Of a stretch of DNA of 64,000 nucleotides, positions 45,496 through 57,279 are shown piece after piece (the first letter of the stretch is position 1; each line of letters opens with the position of its first letter). The DNA is taken from contig NC_080042.1 of NCBI RefSeq assembly GCF_012489685.1, positions 61,551,633 through 61,615,632 of the forward strand, in the 5' to 3' direction. Below the pieces are notes generated by a model. That model worked only from the letters and a program-made list of their open reading frames with translations. It was not told the origin of the DNA and searched no databases. Source of the DNA: Lotus japonicus (lineage: Eukaryota > Streptophyta > Magnoliopsida > Fabales > Fabaceae). Position numbers and translations under genes: made by a program.

Positions 45496-47886
45496 TATTT
45501 GTATCTTGATTACAACCTATGCACTACTGAGGTGCTAAATCAAGTGATTTAGTACATCACTAGTGCAAAGGTTTCCTATGTACCACTCACTACTCTATCA
45601 ACCACCGGCGTATCTCACGCACCACATGAAGTTTCCTTCTCTAATAGCTTTCGCACACGTAGCTATGGGTTGTTTTTCCATAGCTATGCACACATGCCTT
45701 TACATGCACAAATGAGAGGATTCTTGCTCATAGTTAGGGTCTTTCAGGTCGTAGTTACATCTGTCTTTCTTTAGATTTGAAGCTTGAACTTGTCTTCCCT
45801 CATTTTAACTTGTAGTTATGTCGAGACTTCATTTTACATCGGTTTGAACTTTGATTTCCATAAATTTTTCTACAAATCATGAAATGTACAATATTAACTG
45901 TAAAATACATGATGTATGCATTAAATCCAAAAGAATTAATTTTGCACTTATGATTTTAAGAAAATTTAAAATCAACATATCTAACGCCAATTGATTTTAA
46001 TATAAATTTTAGAAAAAAAATATTAAAAGGAAAATTTAATTTAAATCTTAGGATAAAATCACGAATAAAAGAAAAATGAAAACATTATCTCTTAGTTGAT
46101 TAATTTTTTTAATGAGGTTAACTTGTTGTTACTTAAAAAAAACCTTGTTGTTAGGGGTCAGGCGAAGTGTGGAGTTTATATAATGTATTTCATATCTAAA
46201 ACATTATATAAACTGATAAGTATTAATTTTCAAGATTTAGATATGAAATACATAAATCCTAATTTATTCTCAGACCTTTCATGAAATAAAAATTGTCTAA
46301 TGCATCATTTAAGACGAGCAATTTGAAAACATTTCACTGATAACATGGGCTAGACCCATAACCCAAGAGGGTAGTACAACTGGTTGGGCAAAGCCCACCG
46401 AGAATTACAAGTCAATTTCTTACATTTGAGCCCAAGACTCTTTCTACACCTAACCCAAAGTTTGAAACTAGAAGATTAATAAAAACTACTTGCAAAATAC
46501 CAATAAGACCCAAGCCCGTAACACTAAGCCCAGCTCATGAACCATAGGTCAAATAACCCTCTCCCAACCACAGAGAGAGATGGCAGTGGATTAGTGGTGG
46601 AGACAGAAACGACGTGGCTCCAAAACTCCACCCAAAATATGATATGCTTCAAACAAAGCGAAAATTTGATATTGAAACTTTAAACGTCGCTACTCTGCCT
46701 TGTTGACTCTTCTGTCAGTAGAAACATATCTTTACTACAAGGTCAACAATGCATAACACTCTAGAAACAGGGACCAAACAAGCAGAAAACGGATCTGGGA
46801 GAAACCACCTTGGAGGTACCGTTGTAGACGACAATGGCTACGGTTGGTGGTTGGTGGAAGCAGGTGGAGGCCGCAGTGGTGAGTGGTCGCAGATGGCAAG
46901 ACGGTGGTTGTGAGAAGAACGTGGCTGCGACGCGATGGTGGTTACACGACGAGGGTGTACAAAGACCCATGAGACTATGGGATGAACAAAACTGTGTGGC
47001 CAACATAGAGGGAAGGAAACCCAAACATAGAGGGAGAGACAAACAACAAAGAAAAACCCAGTTATTGGGTAGCACATCCACCTAGAGTGAAAAATAACCC
47101 ACCTATTATGAGAGAAACCCACCTATTGTGGGGAAAAAGGGCCTCCCTAATGGAGGAAAAGGGGAACCCCTAAAGGGGTGGCGGCTCAGAGAAGAAGAAA
47201 ACCCTAGCAAACAAGTTTTAAGAGAGCTATTACTGAAGGAATAGTTGAGTATCATCAAATTGCAAACAATTCACCACTACCTTAAGCCCAATTTGAATTC
47301 AAACTGCACTACCTGTGGGCCATGGCTATCATATGATGGAGGAAGCAGAATAATCCATTTACACAGAGGTTGAATAAGAATAGGGAGAGCGGGTAGTTGT
47401 ATAAGCTTGAGTATTGTTTAGACTCGAGTGTTTTCATATTTGGTGTAGATAATTGGTCCTTACATAACTAGGTTAGAAAGGGAAGAAGGGTAATAGATTG
47501 GGTATTATGAGCATTTGTTGTTAGTCTATTTGCATGTAATCGGGTTTAAGCACCCCTAGATTGTACTTATTAGAGAAAGATTTTCTCGCAAAATGTGTTT
47601 ATTATGCTTTTAAATAGCTTATTTTCAATTTATTTTAATAAATTTTTAAAATAGCTTATGAATAAGCGCTTATGTCATTCACACTTATGACCATAAGCGC
47701 TTAATTAAGTTGTTTTCCCAAACTGGAGCTTAAGTCCATAATGTATTATATAAGTTTATACTATCATGCCTAATTCAGTGTGTTAAAGAAGCGAGTTTAA
47801 CCCCTATTTGATAATATTGCGACAAATGACTTGATTATTAATGAATTCAAATTTCCACACAAGTTTATCTTAGTGACAAACTTTTA
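45496..47886. other. Intergenic, no supported gene
   Basis: AT-rich up to about 46300. 46580-47180 is less AT-rich, with overlapping reading frames on both strands (for example 46761-47122) that show low-complexity, Trp/His-rich sequence and no known domain. I do not call them genes. 47600-47760 has AAGCGCTTA-type inverted words that may be a worn MITE. Confidence 0.45.
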
Positions 47887-48151
47887 CTACCTCCGCTCCT
47901 ATTTAACTGTTCAGGAAGAGAAGAAACACACATATTAAGGAGTGCAATTAATTTTGTTACTTTTCAGGAAAATATTATTTGTTTTCCTATTTCACCCCTT
48001 AAAATGGATTTTATCTTTCCTCATTTATTGTTTTTGCAAGGGTATTTTTTGGAAAAACACTATTTAATGTTCTCTTGAAACCTTAAGTGGACAGATATAT
48101 AGGAACAAATTTTTTTCTTCTAAGTGAACAGTTAATAAGGAACGGATGTAG
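47887..48151. mobile_element. Stowaway-like MITE
   Basis: 265 bp. The ends CTACCTCCGCTCCTATTTAA and GGAACGGATGTAG are inverted copies, including the TGAACAGTTAA block, and TA flanks both ends. It resembles but is distinct from the MITE at 27198. Confidence 0.8.
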
Positions 48152-48399
48152 TAAGATTTAATAACAAATCATTATTAATTCATTACTGATTATAAGCTTT
48201 CAATGACAAATAAATTGAATATAAATTACACAGACCCAACTGAAGACTAGAAAAACAATATGGTTTACATGTCCATGCACCCAAAAAACATAGCAAGGTG
48301 AAGACCAAAATACACGAAATATGAGTTTAGCAAGGTTGTATTATTAGGAGTTGAGTTTATTAAGCTTTCAATTGATGTTTGCTGTGGAGAAAATATATA

Positions 48400-50586
48400 T
48401 CATCCAAAAATGCCTTTGCTTTTGCTTCGATTGATGGAGGAGATGACTGAAACGACAGCCATGGCGAGGCATGCAACAGAGAGAACAGCAGAAGCGATGA
48501 TTGACCGATTGTAAAACTTGTCGTTTGTGGACCTTGTTGGGTCATGCTTTGCAAAACCCGCAGCGTCAAATATGGAGTCAAAGAACTTCTTGAATTCATA
48601 AGACACTGCAAACCCCGCGCCAATGCCTGTTGCCAGAAGCAGACTAATTACCTGCATTGAATTCATGTCACCTTCATTCAATTATGAAACTCAAATCAAT
48701 TTCAAGGTTTGGGGGAGCTAGAGAAGGGGAAGGGGAGGATCGTGGGGGTGAAGATTGAAGAAGCCGCCAAAGGCTGGTGGAGCCATGGTCGCCGCCAAAG
48801 GCGGTGTTAGGTCATGGGGAAGAGGAATAGGCTCATTTTCTACTTACCTATAAATATTTGTGGCAATTTGAAAAAAATGTTTTGGATTTCAAAAACCACC
48901 ACAAATGTGGGGCTATTGAATAGTGGTATGTATGTCGGAGTATCACAACCATTAAGACTTAGTTTCCTTTCAATATTGTTGTCGTTGCTTAATTCATGAG
49001 TCTTATTTCCCCCATGAATTGTGCAACGACACCAAGACACACGAATTAAGCAACGACAACTAACTTTGAATGTAAATTAAGTCTTAATAGTTGTGATACT
49101 CTAGGCTCCCGCCAGATATGTTTAATAGTATGCAATGTGTAGTTGTTTGTGTATAAATGAGAAAAGAGAAACAACCAAAAATGATGAAAAACCTTTTATG
49201 GGAACCAAGTCAGAGGTAAAAAAAAAAGTTCACTTCATTCAAGTATGGTTACCACATGAAAACTAAGTTATTTAAGCATTGCGATGTTGACTTATTTCAA
49301 AATAAAAAAAAATTAGGGCTAAAAGACTATAGAAATACTTTTGAGGACCAATTTAGATTCACCCCTATATTTCAAGTACTAAAATAATATTTAACAAAAA
49401 AAATTACCATTTACTTATATCATTGGAATGATACAGGGGATAAATAAAAATGAACCTTGTCTCCATAGAAGTCAAATTCTGGCAAGAATCCATTCTTTAT
49501 CAACCTCTTCTGCTTTACCACATAGTATAGAGAAAACGGTAGTTGCACTATACAATATAAACCAGCAATTGCTGCAACCGCCACCACATACCTGCAGTTT
49601 TTTGACATTAACATGACACTTTAAGCTCATTTACTTGCTTAATATTCTATTAGCTAGTGAAACACCAAATATCTAATTAAGTTAAGGCTTAACTACTCTT
49701 TTGGTCCTTAAAATTGTAAAAGAAATCAAATTTAGCCCCTGTAAAATTTTCACATCAAATTTGGTCCCTAAAATTATTTTTTTAAACTAATTAAGTCATT
49801 TTGCTCAATTTTGACCGGTCAACGGTCTAGTGGCAAGCGTAGTCAACTAAGGATGGCCACGTTGACTTTTTCACATCAATTTTAGTCCCTTGAAAAATAT
49901 TTTAATCAATTTTAGTCTTTGTTCTTCCACCTTCTTCCTCTTCCTCCATAACTCAAATCCTTAAACCCAGAAATTCAAAACCTTAAAAAGACTAATGTGT
50001 TCATCATATTCACCTTATTCTTCCATTTAAATTTATGAGATTTGAGTTATGGAGGAAGAGGAAGAAGGTGGAAGAGGAAGAAGATGAAGGTGGAAGAACA
50101 AGGACTAAAATTGATTAAAATATTTTTCAAGGGACTAAATTTGATGTGAAGAATTCAACGTGGCCGTCCTTAGCTGAATAAGCTTTGTCACTGGACCGTT
50201 GACCGGTTAAAATTGAGCAAAAGGACTTAATTAATTAAAAAAACAATTTTAGGAACTCAATTTGATGCGAAAATTTTACAAGGACCATACTTGATTCCCT
50301 TTAAAATTTCAAGGACCAAAAGATTATTTAAGCCTTAAGTTAATCAAAATGTAAATGATGTAAATTAAACAGTTATTGCATATAGAAATTTATGATTGAC
50401 AACTAAGGTTATCGACACTAGGTAAGTAAAATGTTACCTGTATGTAGTGAAATCTTGAAATTTCCACTTTGTACCATCATCAAATTTGGCATGGTTTGTA
50501 ACTATCAAGACCACGGTTGTCACTGACGCTGCAAGTGTAATTATCCTCAGCATAAGCATTGAGCTGGCCACAGGTTTGGACACCAT
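48400..50586 (-). CDS. CASP-like membrane protein (CASPL4D-like), 3 exons
   Basis: Exons (minus strand): 50586-50438, 49591-49456, 48651-48400, with GT-AG borders. The joined 537 nt encode 178 residues, the usual size of CASP-like (UPF0497/MARVEL-type) proteins. Four membrane segments are visible: residues about 7-29 with an internal Arg (LRIITLAASVTTVVLIV), 52-73 (VVAVAAIAGLYCIVQLPFSL), 95-113 (VISLLLATGIGAGFAVSY) and 148-170 (IIASAVLSVACLAMAVVSVI). The short N-terminus and the FDFYGDK block between segments 2 and 3 point to the CASPL4D group. CASP-like proteins sit in the plasma membrane and may scaffold membrane domains; the role of this group is poorly known. No signal peptide is expected. 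It is the only clearly intact host gene besides the AKRs. Intron 1 contains a 649-bp fold-back element. Confidence 0.9.
49686..50334. mobile_element. 649-bp fold-back element with TTAA target duplication
   Basis: The ends GGCTTAACTACTCTTTTGGT and, inverted, GGCTTAAATAATCTTTTGGT match, and the inverted match continues for about 300 bp per arm, including inner GGAGGAAGAGGAAGAAGGTG and its complement. TTAA flanks both ends (49682-49685, 50335-50338). It lies wholly in intron 1 of the CASP-like gene. TTAA is typical of piggyBac-like insertions, but class is not settled. Confidence 0.8.
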
Positions 50587-50651
50587 TTTTATCTTAAAGA
50601 TCTTTTATTTTTCTCCAAATCTCTTTTGACATTCTTGAGTACCAAAAGAAA

Positions 50652-50665
50652 CCCTTTTTATACAA
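50652..50665 (-). promoter_or_regulatory. TATA box of the CASP-like gene
   Basis: CCCTTTTTATACAA on the plus strand reads TTGTATAAAAAGGG on the gene strand, 66-79 bp before the ATG. Confidence 0.6.
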
Positions 50666-50732
50666 TACATATACAGAAGAATCTGTTTGTTTCTTTGTCC
50701 TAGCTCCTGCGTTACCACCAATGGTGTTAATT

Positions 50733-50969
50733 TGTTTTAATCTACAAAACTGAAGGAATTGTATTCTATGAATATTTTGATAAACAATTGAGTATTTATA
50801 TACAAAGGTCCTAGACTAATATTTAACTAGGAAATAAATCTAAACTAGATTACATACGTAATTACATCATAATACAGGGAATAAATCTAAGCGAGATTAC
50901 ATGCGTAATTACATTATAATAAATCAAGAATAAATATTATAATATTCTATTCTAATATTCTATTCTAAC
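50733..50969 (-). repeat. LTR of a copia-like non-autonomous element
   Basis: About 237 bp, TGTTAGAATAGAAT... to ...TAGATTAAAACA on the minus strand, preceded on that strand by a purine tract (GACTGCGGGGGTG). It contains a TATATAAATACTC block. A possible primer site TGGTATCAGAAGC lies on the minus strand at 52285-52297, so the inner part would be 50970-52297. Confidence 0.55.
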
Positions 50970-50972
50970 ACA

Positions 50973-52297
50973 CCCCCGCAGTCGCAGCTGGAGGTTCACC
51001 GATGCTGAGACTGTAAAGAAAATCATTAAAAAAGGAAATATTTGTCAAGCGCGAGAGCGGCCGAAGAAAACTCTTGGTGACCCGATGAGGGGAACCACAA
51101 TTGGCGGAAAGAACCACCGTTGGTGTCGGAGAGCCGGGATCGGAGTGCGATCTGCCATAGGATGGAGTAGAGTTTTTTTTTATAGTTTAGTTTGTATAGT
51201 TGAACCGGGCTTGGAGGCACCCACTTGGAGCGGTCGAACCGAAGCGGTTCACCGTTGGAGGAGAGAACCGGGTTGAGAAACACACGTGTGTAGGATTGTC
51301 ATGTGTGTGAGGATCCGTTTGGGAGGTTACGGATCTGGAACCCGTTTGGGGATGAAACGGGTCTGGCACGAGTCTCCTTAGGCTGGCGGTGGCTGGCTAA
51401 GCGAACGACGCCGGTGCAGGAGACGACAGCAGAGCAGGAGGTGCTGTAGGGGAGCGACGGGGCCGGCGGTATGACCGGGGACTGGCGGCACTGGTCCGAG
51501 GCACGGTGAGGCTAGGGGAAAAGTGAGGCTTGAACGCGGGTCGGGCACGTTGGGCTGTGCCTTGCTTGCGGGTTGGAGAAGCAGGTCACAGATCGGGAAG
51601 GAACAGATGCGAGGAGACTTCGGGCGCGGTGGCGAGACGGCGACCGGTGATGCGGGCGACACAGGGTGGCGGGCATAGAGGAGGAGTGGGCCGGCGGAGC
51701 TTGCAAGAGTAACCCTCGGTGTAGGAGAACACAGACGGATCTGGGCAAGCAAATACGACAGTGGACGCACGTGTATGGTGCTGTGAGCGATGGCAGCACT
51801 ATGAAGGCAAGGTGCTGCGGCGGCTGTGCTTCCAAAGGAAGGATTTTTTTTTGAAAAGAGAGAAGAAGAAGAAAAGAAGGTGAGGGAGAAACTAAAAATA
51901 AATAAAATAAAATAAAAAAGACGGCGGCGGCGCTCTACTCTAAGAGTAGAGGGCGGTGGCGGCTCAATCACGGCAAGGATTGCAAGTGAAAGCGAGCGGC
52001 AGCGGCGGCGCTCTAAGAGTAGAGTGCGGCGGCGGGGGCTCAATCACGGCGAGGGTCGCGCACGTGAGAGCAGCGGCGGTGGCGACGCTCTAAGGATAGA
52101 GGGCGGTGACGGCGGCTTTAGCGGCGGCGGCTGCGCTCTAAGGATAGAGGGCGGCGGCGGTGGCTTTAGCGCGTGGCGACGGCACGTTCAGGAGAAGGTG
52201 CGGCGGCGGCGGCCAGGAAAGCAATAAAATAACAAGAAAAATAAAAGAAAAATAAAAACTAGGTCATAGGATCGGAACTAGCTTCTGATACCATGAA
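50973..52297 (-). other. GC-rich inner part of the putative non-autonomous element
   Basis: GC-rich, with many GGCGGC and CGGTGG words and repeated GCTCTAAGAGTAGAGxGCGG blocks at 51930-52160. Reading frames exist on both strands but are low complexity (Pro, Ser, Arg or Gly) without domains, so I call none. No gag or pol is seen. Confidence 0.5.
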
Positions 52298-53775
52298 GGA
52301 GGTCTAACTCAACCAAAAAGATACCATGAATATTATAACAAAAACCATATATGTTTCTTATATTCTTCTCAGGAGGCACTTCTTGTGGATTTGATGTTGG
52401 ACCTAAAGGCATGCTAATAGCATGTTTGGATTAGGTTTCTTTTATTAGAATAATTCTGACACTAGAAGCTACTCACAGAAGCTTCTCTTTAAAATTAATT
52501 TTAGCTTTATAATCAATTATAGTTATAGGTGTATTAGTTTTGATACTTGCTTTTAAAGATGTACTATAGTTGGAACATTCTATTCCTTTCTCTTGTTTGG
52601 TCCCAAATTAAATATTGATACTTGCTTCTAAGTTGTTTGTTTTTTTAGCTGTGCTGGTTCAAGGTGCCCTTAATCTGGATTTGTGTCATTTAGGACACTG
52701 TAGAGACTTTGAAACCTTCAACAGTATAGATTCACATCTTAAATTGGTTACAATGGCCGGCTCAGTAAGAAACAATGAACATTTATCACTTAGCATAGGC
52801 TAACTACATAGATCCTTAAATTGGTCCTCGCAAAATGATGGAACATCTGTCGAGCTACCAATGGATCAATCAACAAACCTCTGCACTGCCTCGGTGGACT
52901 ATTTCAAAAAATTCAAGTCATTGTCAATTTCTAAGAAGGGTGTCATTTCTTGTATGAAAATCACAATGAAATCTTTGACACGTTTTGGTTGTTGGAGATA
53001 AGTTGTCTAGGAAACTCCCAAGAGTTTGTAACTTTTACAGCATTCAATTCCATCATAAATTATTTGTTTCCTTGGCCAAAATGTTTTGGCTTCTAGTAAT
53101 TAGTTTAGATTATTTGCTACCCTGCTACCTATGGAGAAACAAAATAACAATTGTTTAAAAATTTTGACCAATTCAATTTTTTATAATCAATGTGAATTAT
53201 TTTATGTAAATATTAAGTGCATGTAAAGATTTTGCAGTAATGACTACGGAATCTTTCCAATGTAAAAAAAAGGTAATGAATTATAGAGAAAATAACCGTA
53301 AAAGATTCATGTTGTTTTGGACGACCTCATAATAACTTCATACCTGCTATATTTTATTTGAGAGGTAGCGGTTGGAGTTGCGGGCAGCCGTCTATTTTGT
53401 CGGAAGACATAGTGTTGTCATTCATTGATATGATATAGGTTTGCATTTTTCCATCAATTTCATTTTCTTTTTGAGGTGGATTTTATGGAAGATTTCTGGG
53501 TTCGAAAAAGATCTTAAGAGTTATAATTGTTTGTCCCTAAATGTATACTGATGGTTTTAGTAAGGGTGCGTTGTTTGCTCAGATGTCTTTAGATGGGTAA
53601 CTTAGGGTTTGATTTTTTACCCTGATATTTGAGAATGTTAAGGGTTTTAGATTTGGGGTATAATTGTTTGGGTGGTTTATTTCTTCACTTGGGGTTTTAC
53701 TTGCCTGTTTTTATGATGAATAATAATTTCTAACTATATTTTGGAAAAAACTATATATTATGAATTATAAATCTA
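52298..53775. other. Intergenic, no gene seen
   Basis: AT-rich with short frames only. 52298-52350 has ATACCATGAA words that may be LTR residue. Confidence 0.4.
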
Positions 53776-54552
53776 GGTAGTTGTTATTAACACATTCTCT
53801 TATCTAGTTCTACCTCTCTTACATATGTCAAATTCGAAAACGCCATTAACGCACTTTAAAGTGCGTCGTAACTGTGCGAAAATTTCAAATTTCAGCGTTT
53901 CAGTCCCAAAAACAGAATTTTTTTCACTCTCGGATCAAGACACAGTGAACTGCATAGTTGAAGAGAAAAAATAAAGTAATTGCACGCTTTCGACACAAGA
54001 GTTGTGTCCCGGACCCAAATTCCTTCATCTGCTATTTTATTTTGAATTTCAATTTTTTTTATTCCACCATAAATCTCCAAATATTCTATCTTGATTTACC
54101 GTGGTGATCTCATAATTTTTAAAAATAATTTCATATCAATTATGTTGAAATTTGCAGTTAAATGAACTTTAAATTTGCAGCTAAATGCACTTTAAAGTGC
54201 GTAGGTGATGCACTTTAAAGTGTGTTTAGTTTCAGAAAAAATAATTAAATCTGAGAACGACTATAATGGCAACGATGGCGACGACGGATAAATGAGAATG
54301 ATCGACGACGACGACAGAAACATGAGAGAGGAGAAGATTGAGATTGAGTTTGGAGATGAGATGAAGATGAGTGGTGTTGGTGAGGAGAGAAAGAAGAGAG
54401 AGGATGTGAGGAAGGGAGTGGAGAGTTGTTATTTTTTTTTTCTTTTCATTAATGACATTTTAGTAGTTTTGCTATTTCATTAATGTCATTTTTACCTTTT
54501 CGCCATTTTTTGGGGGTGCAACTACATGTGAGGGGTGGTAATAACAATTACC
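53776..54552. mobile_element. Small MULE-like element with palindromes
   Basis: 777 bp. The ends GGTAGTTGTTATTAACAC and, inverted, GGTAATTGTTATTACCAC match. Flanks ATAAATCTA (53767-53775) and TTAAATCTA (54553-54561) are a 9-bp duplication with one mismatch, which fits a MULE. Inside are the 18-bp perfect palindrome ACGCACTTTAAAGTGCGT (53849-53866), GCACTTTAAAGTGC (54187-54200) and a third copy with one changed end base (54210-54223). An acidic/Arg-rich frame at 54292-54483 is low complexity and not called. Confidence 0.6.
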
Positions 54553-54561
54553 TTAAATCTA

Positions 54562-55233
54562 TTCATATATTAAATAAAGAATAGTAATAGAGATCAAAAT
54601 CTCCTGTTTTTGTTTGGTGTCTTTTTGTTATCCCACTAATAGAATTATGTCATGTCAATTAGAAAAAGGGCATAAATATGACGATTATAACATCACAAAG
54701 ATATTTTTAAATAAAATGACACAATTATACTAGTGGGATAAGATAAGAAACAAAAGACTTTGATTTCTCTATGAAAATATGTTAAAGTGAGCCAACTTGG
54801 GTGAATCAGATTGGTCTACCACAAGTTGGTAAAAAAGTGAGTCTACCACACTCGGTGGTGCAATTTTTTGGTAAGTCAAGAAATAGCCAACGTGGCTCAA
54901 CCTACCCGAGGTTGGTGGGTTTAAATTAGGGTTCGCCAAGGGTGCAGTAGTAGGGTGGGGGCCTTGCAATAGCCGGGGAAGCTGATCTTGAGAATGTGCT
55001 GGACCACCACAGGGTTCATGTGAAGACTGGATGGAGATGCGTAGTGGAAGACGAAGGTGGAAGAAGGGGAGGCACATAGAATATCTGCAACCTAATTCAC
55101 GAGCCGGTGGCGATTGGAAGCAATAAAGAAACATGAACCTGAACCAAACCAGTAAACGGGCGGGTGAGATTTATGCACATTATTTTCTCATGTTTTTTCT
55201 ATTGGAGGGGTCCACTTCGGGTGGAAAGAATTA
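54562..55233. other. Intergenic, no gene seen
   Basis: No supported feature. A minus-strand frame at 54769-55134 has no recognisable domain. Confidence 0.4.
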
Positions 55234-57279
55234 GGGCCCGTTTGGTACGCTATATAGTATAAGGTTTGATAGTATAAGGCCTGATTGTATTAGACCTGAT
55301 AGGATAAGGCCTGATAAAATTTTAATACTATACAGCTTTTGGTCATACACTGTATAATTTGGTCGCGACACCGGTGGTGTGGTAGTAGTGGTATTGGAAG
55401 GTGATGATGGTGGCAATGGTGGTGGATGGTGGTGGCAGTGGTGGTAGTAGTGGCGGTAATGGCGATGGTGGCAGTGGTGGAGGGTAGCGGTGGAGGGTGG
55501 TGTGTTAGACCTAGATTTGGTTCTGTTGTACATCTCTAGGTTTTGATGATAACAAGTATATATTTGTGGATGAAAATTTTTGGTACTCTAACGTTTGTCT
55601 TTTAAGTGTTTGACAAACATGTTCTGATTCTGATTCAAAGATGAATTTATCAGAAGTCAAAGACCAAACATAGACCAATAATTCGCTTATGCACTCACTA
55701 CGTTCTGATGAACAGTAGAATATTCCTTCAGAAGTTCTGAAGATGAAGCTCTGATAATGGGTTCTGAAGATCAAGTGCTTCTACTCTGAAGACCAGAAGT
55801 TCTGAATGAACGGTCAAAGACCCTGAAGACTTGAAGATTCTGAAGACCCAAAGAAAGCTGGTTTTGAAGACCAAGTGCTTCTACTCTGAAGACTAGAAGT
55901 TCTGAGTGAACGATCTAGATGCTGAAGACTTGAAGTTCTGAAGATCCAAACAACCCCATGACTCTGATCAGAAGCTTCACTAGTTCCAATGAGAAGCGCT
56001 TTTGAAGATCATAAGTCAAAAGCAAAAGGCAAGGGTCACTATCAAAAGTACAAGCACAATGTAGTATTCTGACCGCCAACCTAACGAGGATCAGCCACAA
56101 CAGGTTTTGGAAATTCCAGAATTGCCCTCCAACGGATAGAATCCTTCAACGGAAACATCACATGAAGCTTGGAGTATATAAAGGCTGAAGAAAGGAAGAA
56201 ATAGCTAAGAAACTATTGTCCAAAATACACTCAAGCGAATTCTTAGTAATCTATTTCTTCATCGTTCTAAATCTGTTTACACTTGCTTGTTTAGAAGCAC
56301 CTAATTGTAAACCCAAACTGTTTTCAAACTTGTTTGTAATTCCTTAAAGGACCAGATTCAGTCAGAAGCAATGAGAAGCCTAAGACTTGTGTGTCTTAGT
56401 GGTTGCTAGTTCATAGGTGTGTTAGTCACTTAGCAAGTTGTGCTAGTGCAGATTATAACAACCTTCGATTAGTGAATTACCTTCATTCGAAGAAGGAAGA
56501 AATCACCTTAACGGGTGGACTGGAGGTAGCTTGACGTCTTTCAAGTGAACCAGGATAAAATCATTGTGTCATCTATTCTTTATCCTTTGCACCTTCTATC
56601 CTAAGAAACCGAAAGATTTACTTGAAATCTTAAAGGGAAACGTTTTACTTGCAAAACCCTATTCAACCCCCCCCCCTCTAGTGTTTTTCATACCTTTGTG
56701 GTGTTGGTGGCATTGGTGGTGGAGGGTGGGGGCGACGACAATGGTGGTATGAAGGTGTCAACGATGGTAGCAGTGGTGGAGCATGGTGGTGGCAGCGACA
56801 ATAGTGATAGTGGCGGGAGTGTGGTGGTAGTGGTAGTAGTGGCAATAACGATGGCTAGAGCGTGGTGGTGGTGGCTGTGACGGCGGTGGTGGTAGTGGTG
56901 GCGGCGAAGGTGGTGGTGGTGGTTGTGGTCGTGGCGGCGAAGGTGGTGGTGGTCGTGGAGGCGGTGGTGGTGAAGAGTGGTTGTGGTGGCGGCAGTGCGG
57001 CGACGGTGGTGGCGGTAGTGATGGTGGTGGTGCTGGTAGTGGTGGTGGAGGGTGATTGTGGTGGCGGTTGATTATATTCAAGTAGTTTAAACATTGCATT
57101 CTTATCATGCCTTATCCATCACCTATAGAGTGGATTAAATAATCTATCATTTTGATGTATAAGAGGAGATTGATGTATAAGCTTATACAATATAACGTGA
57201 GCACCAAACAATAGATAAGTTCATAATGTATTGTATAAGCTTATACTATTATGTAGAATACGACGTACCAAACGAGCCC
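55234..57279. mobile_element. TIR element with GGT-rich core, split by a solo LTR
   Basis: The ends GGGCCCGTTTGGTACG and, inverted, GGGCTCGTTTGGTACG match, and nearby GTATAAG/CTTATAC words add further inverted similarity. The inside is mostly imperfect GGTGGT/GGCGGT repeats (55380-55500, 56695-57060). The target duplication is not clear (TA on both sides), so hAT-like or PIF-like remains open. The inner 55503-56697 is a later LTR insertion. Confidence 0.6.
55503..56697 (+). mobile_element. Solo LTR (SIRE/Maximus-like copia)
   Basis: About 1,195 bp starting TGTTAGACCTAG and ending in a C-run followed by TCTAGTGTTTTTCATACC. It includes AGTATATAAAGG near 56172 as a promoter. The ending resembles LTRs of large legume copia elements from memory. 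It interrupts a GGT-rich tract; GTGGTG occurs on both sides, but repeats make the target duplication ambiguous. Confidence 0.6.

Noticed and set aside
46761..47122. Overlapping reading frames on both strands that look like a possible small gene
   Set aside because: Low-complexity translation, no domain, no splice or start context, and equally long frames on the opposite strand.
51378..52227. Several long frames in a GC-rich segment
   Set aside because: GC-rich sequence lengthens random frames. Translations are Pro/Ser/Arg or Gly repeats without domains, and the segment fits the inside of a non-autonomous LTR element.
54292..54483. Acidic/Arg-rich frame as a small protein gene
   Set aside because: Purine-rich low-complexity sequence inside a small transposon, no known domain.
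56698..57108. Long frames of Val/Gly or Pro/Thr repeats
   Set aside because: Direct translation of GGT/GGC simple repeats in several frames; no gene evidence.
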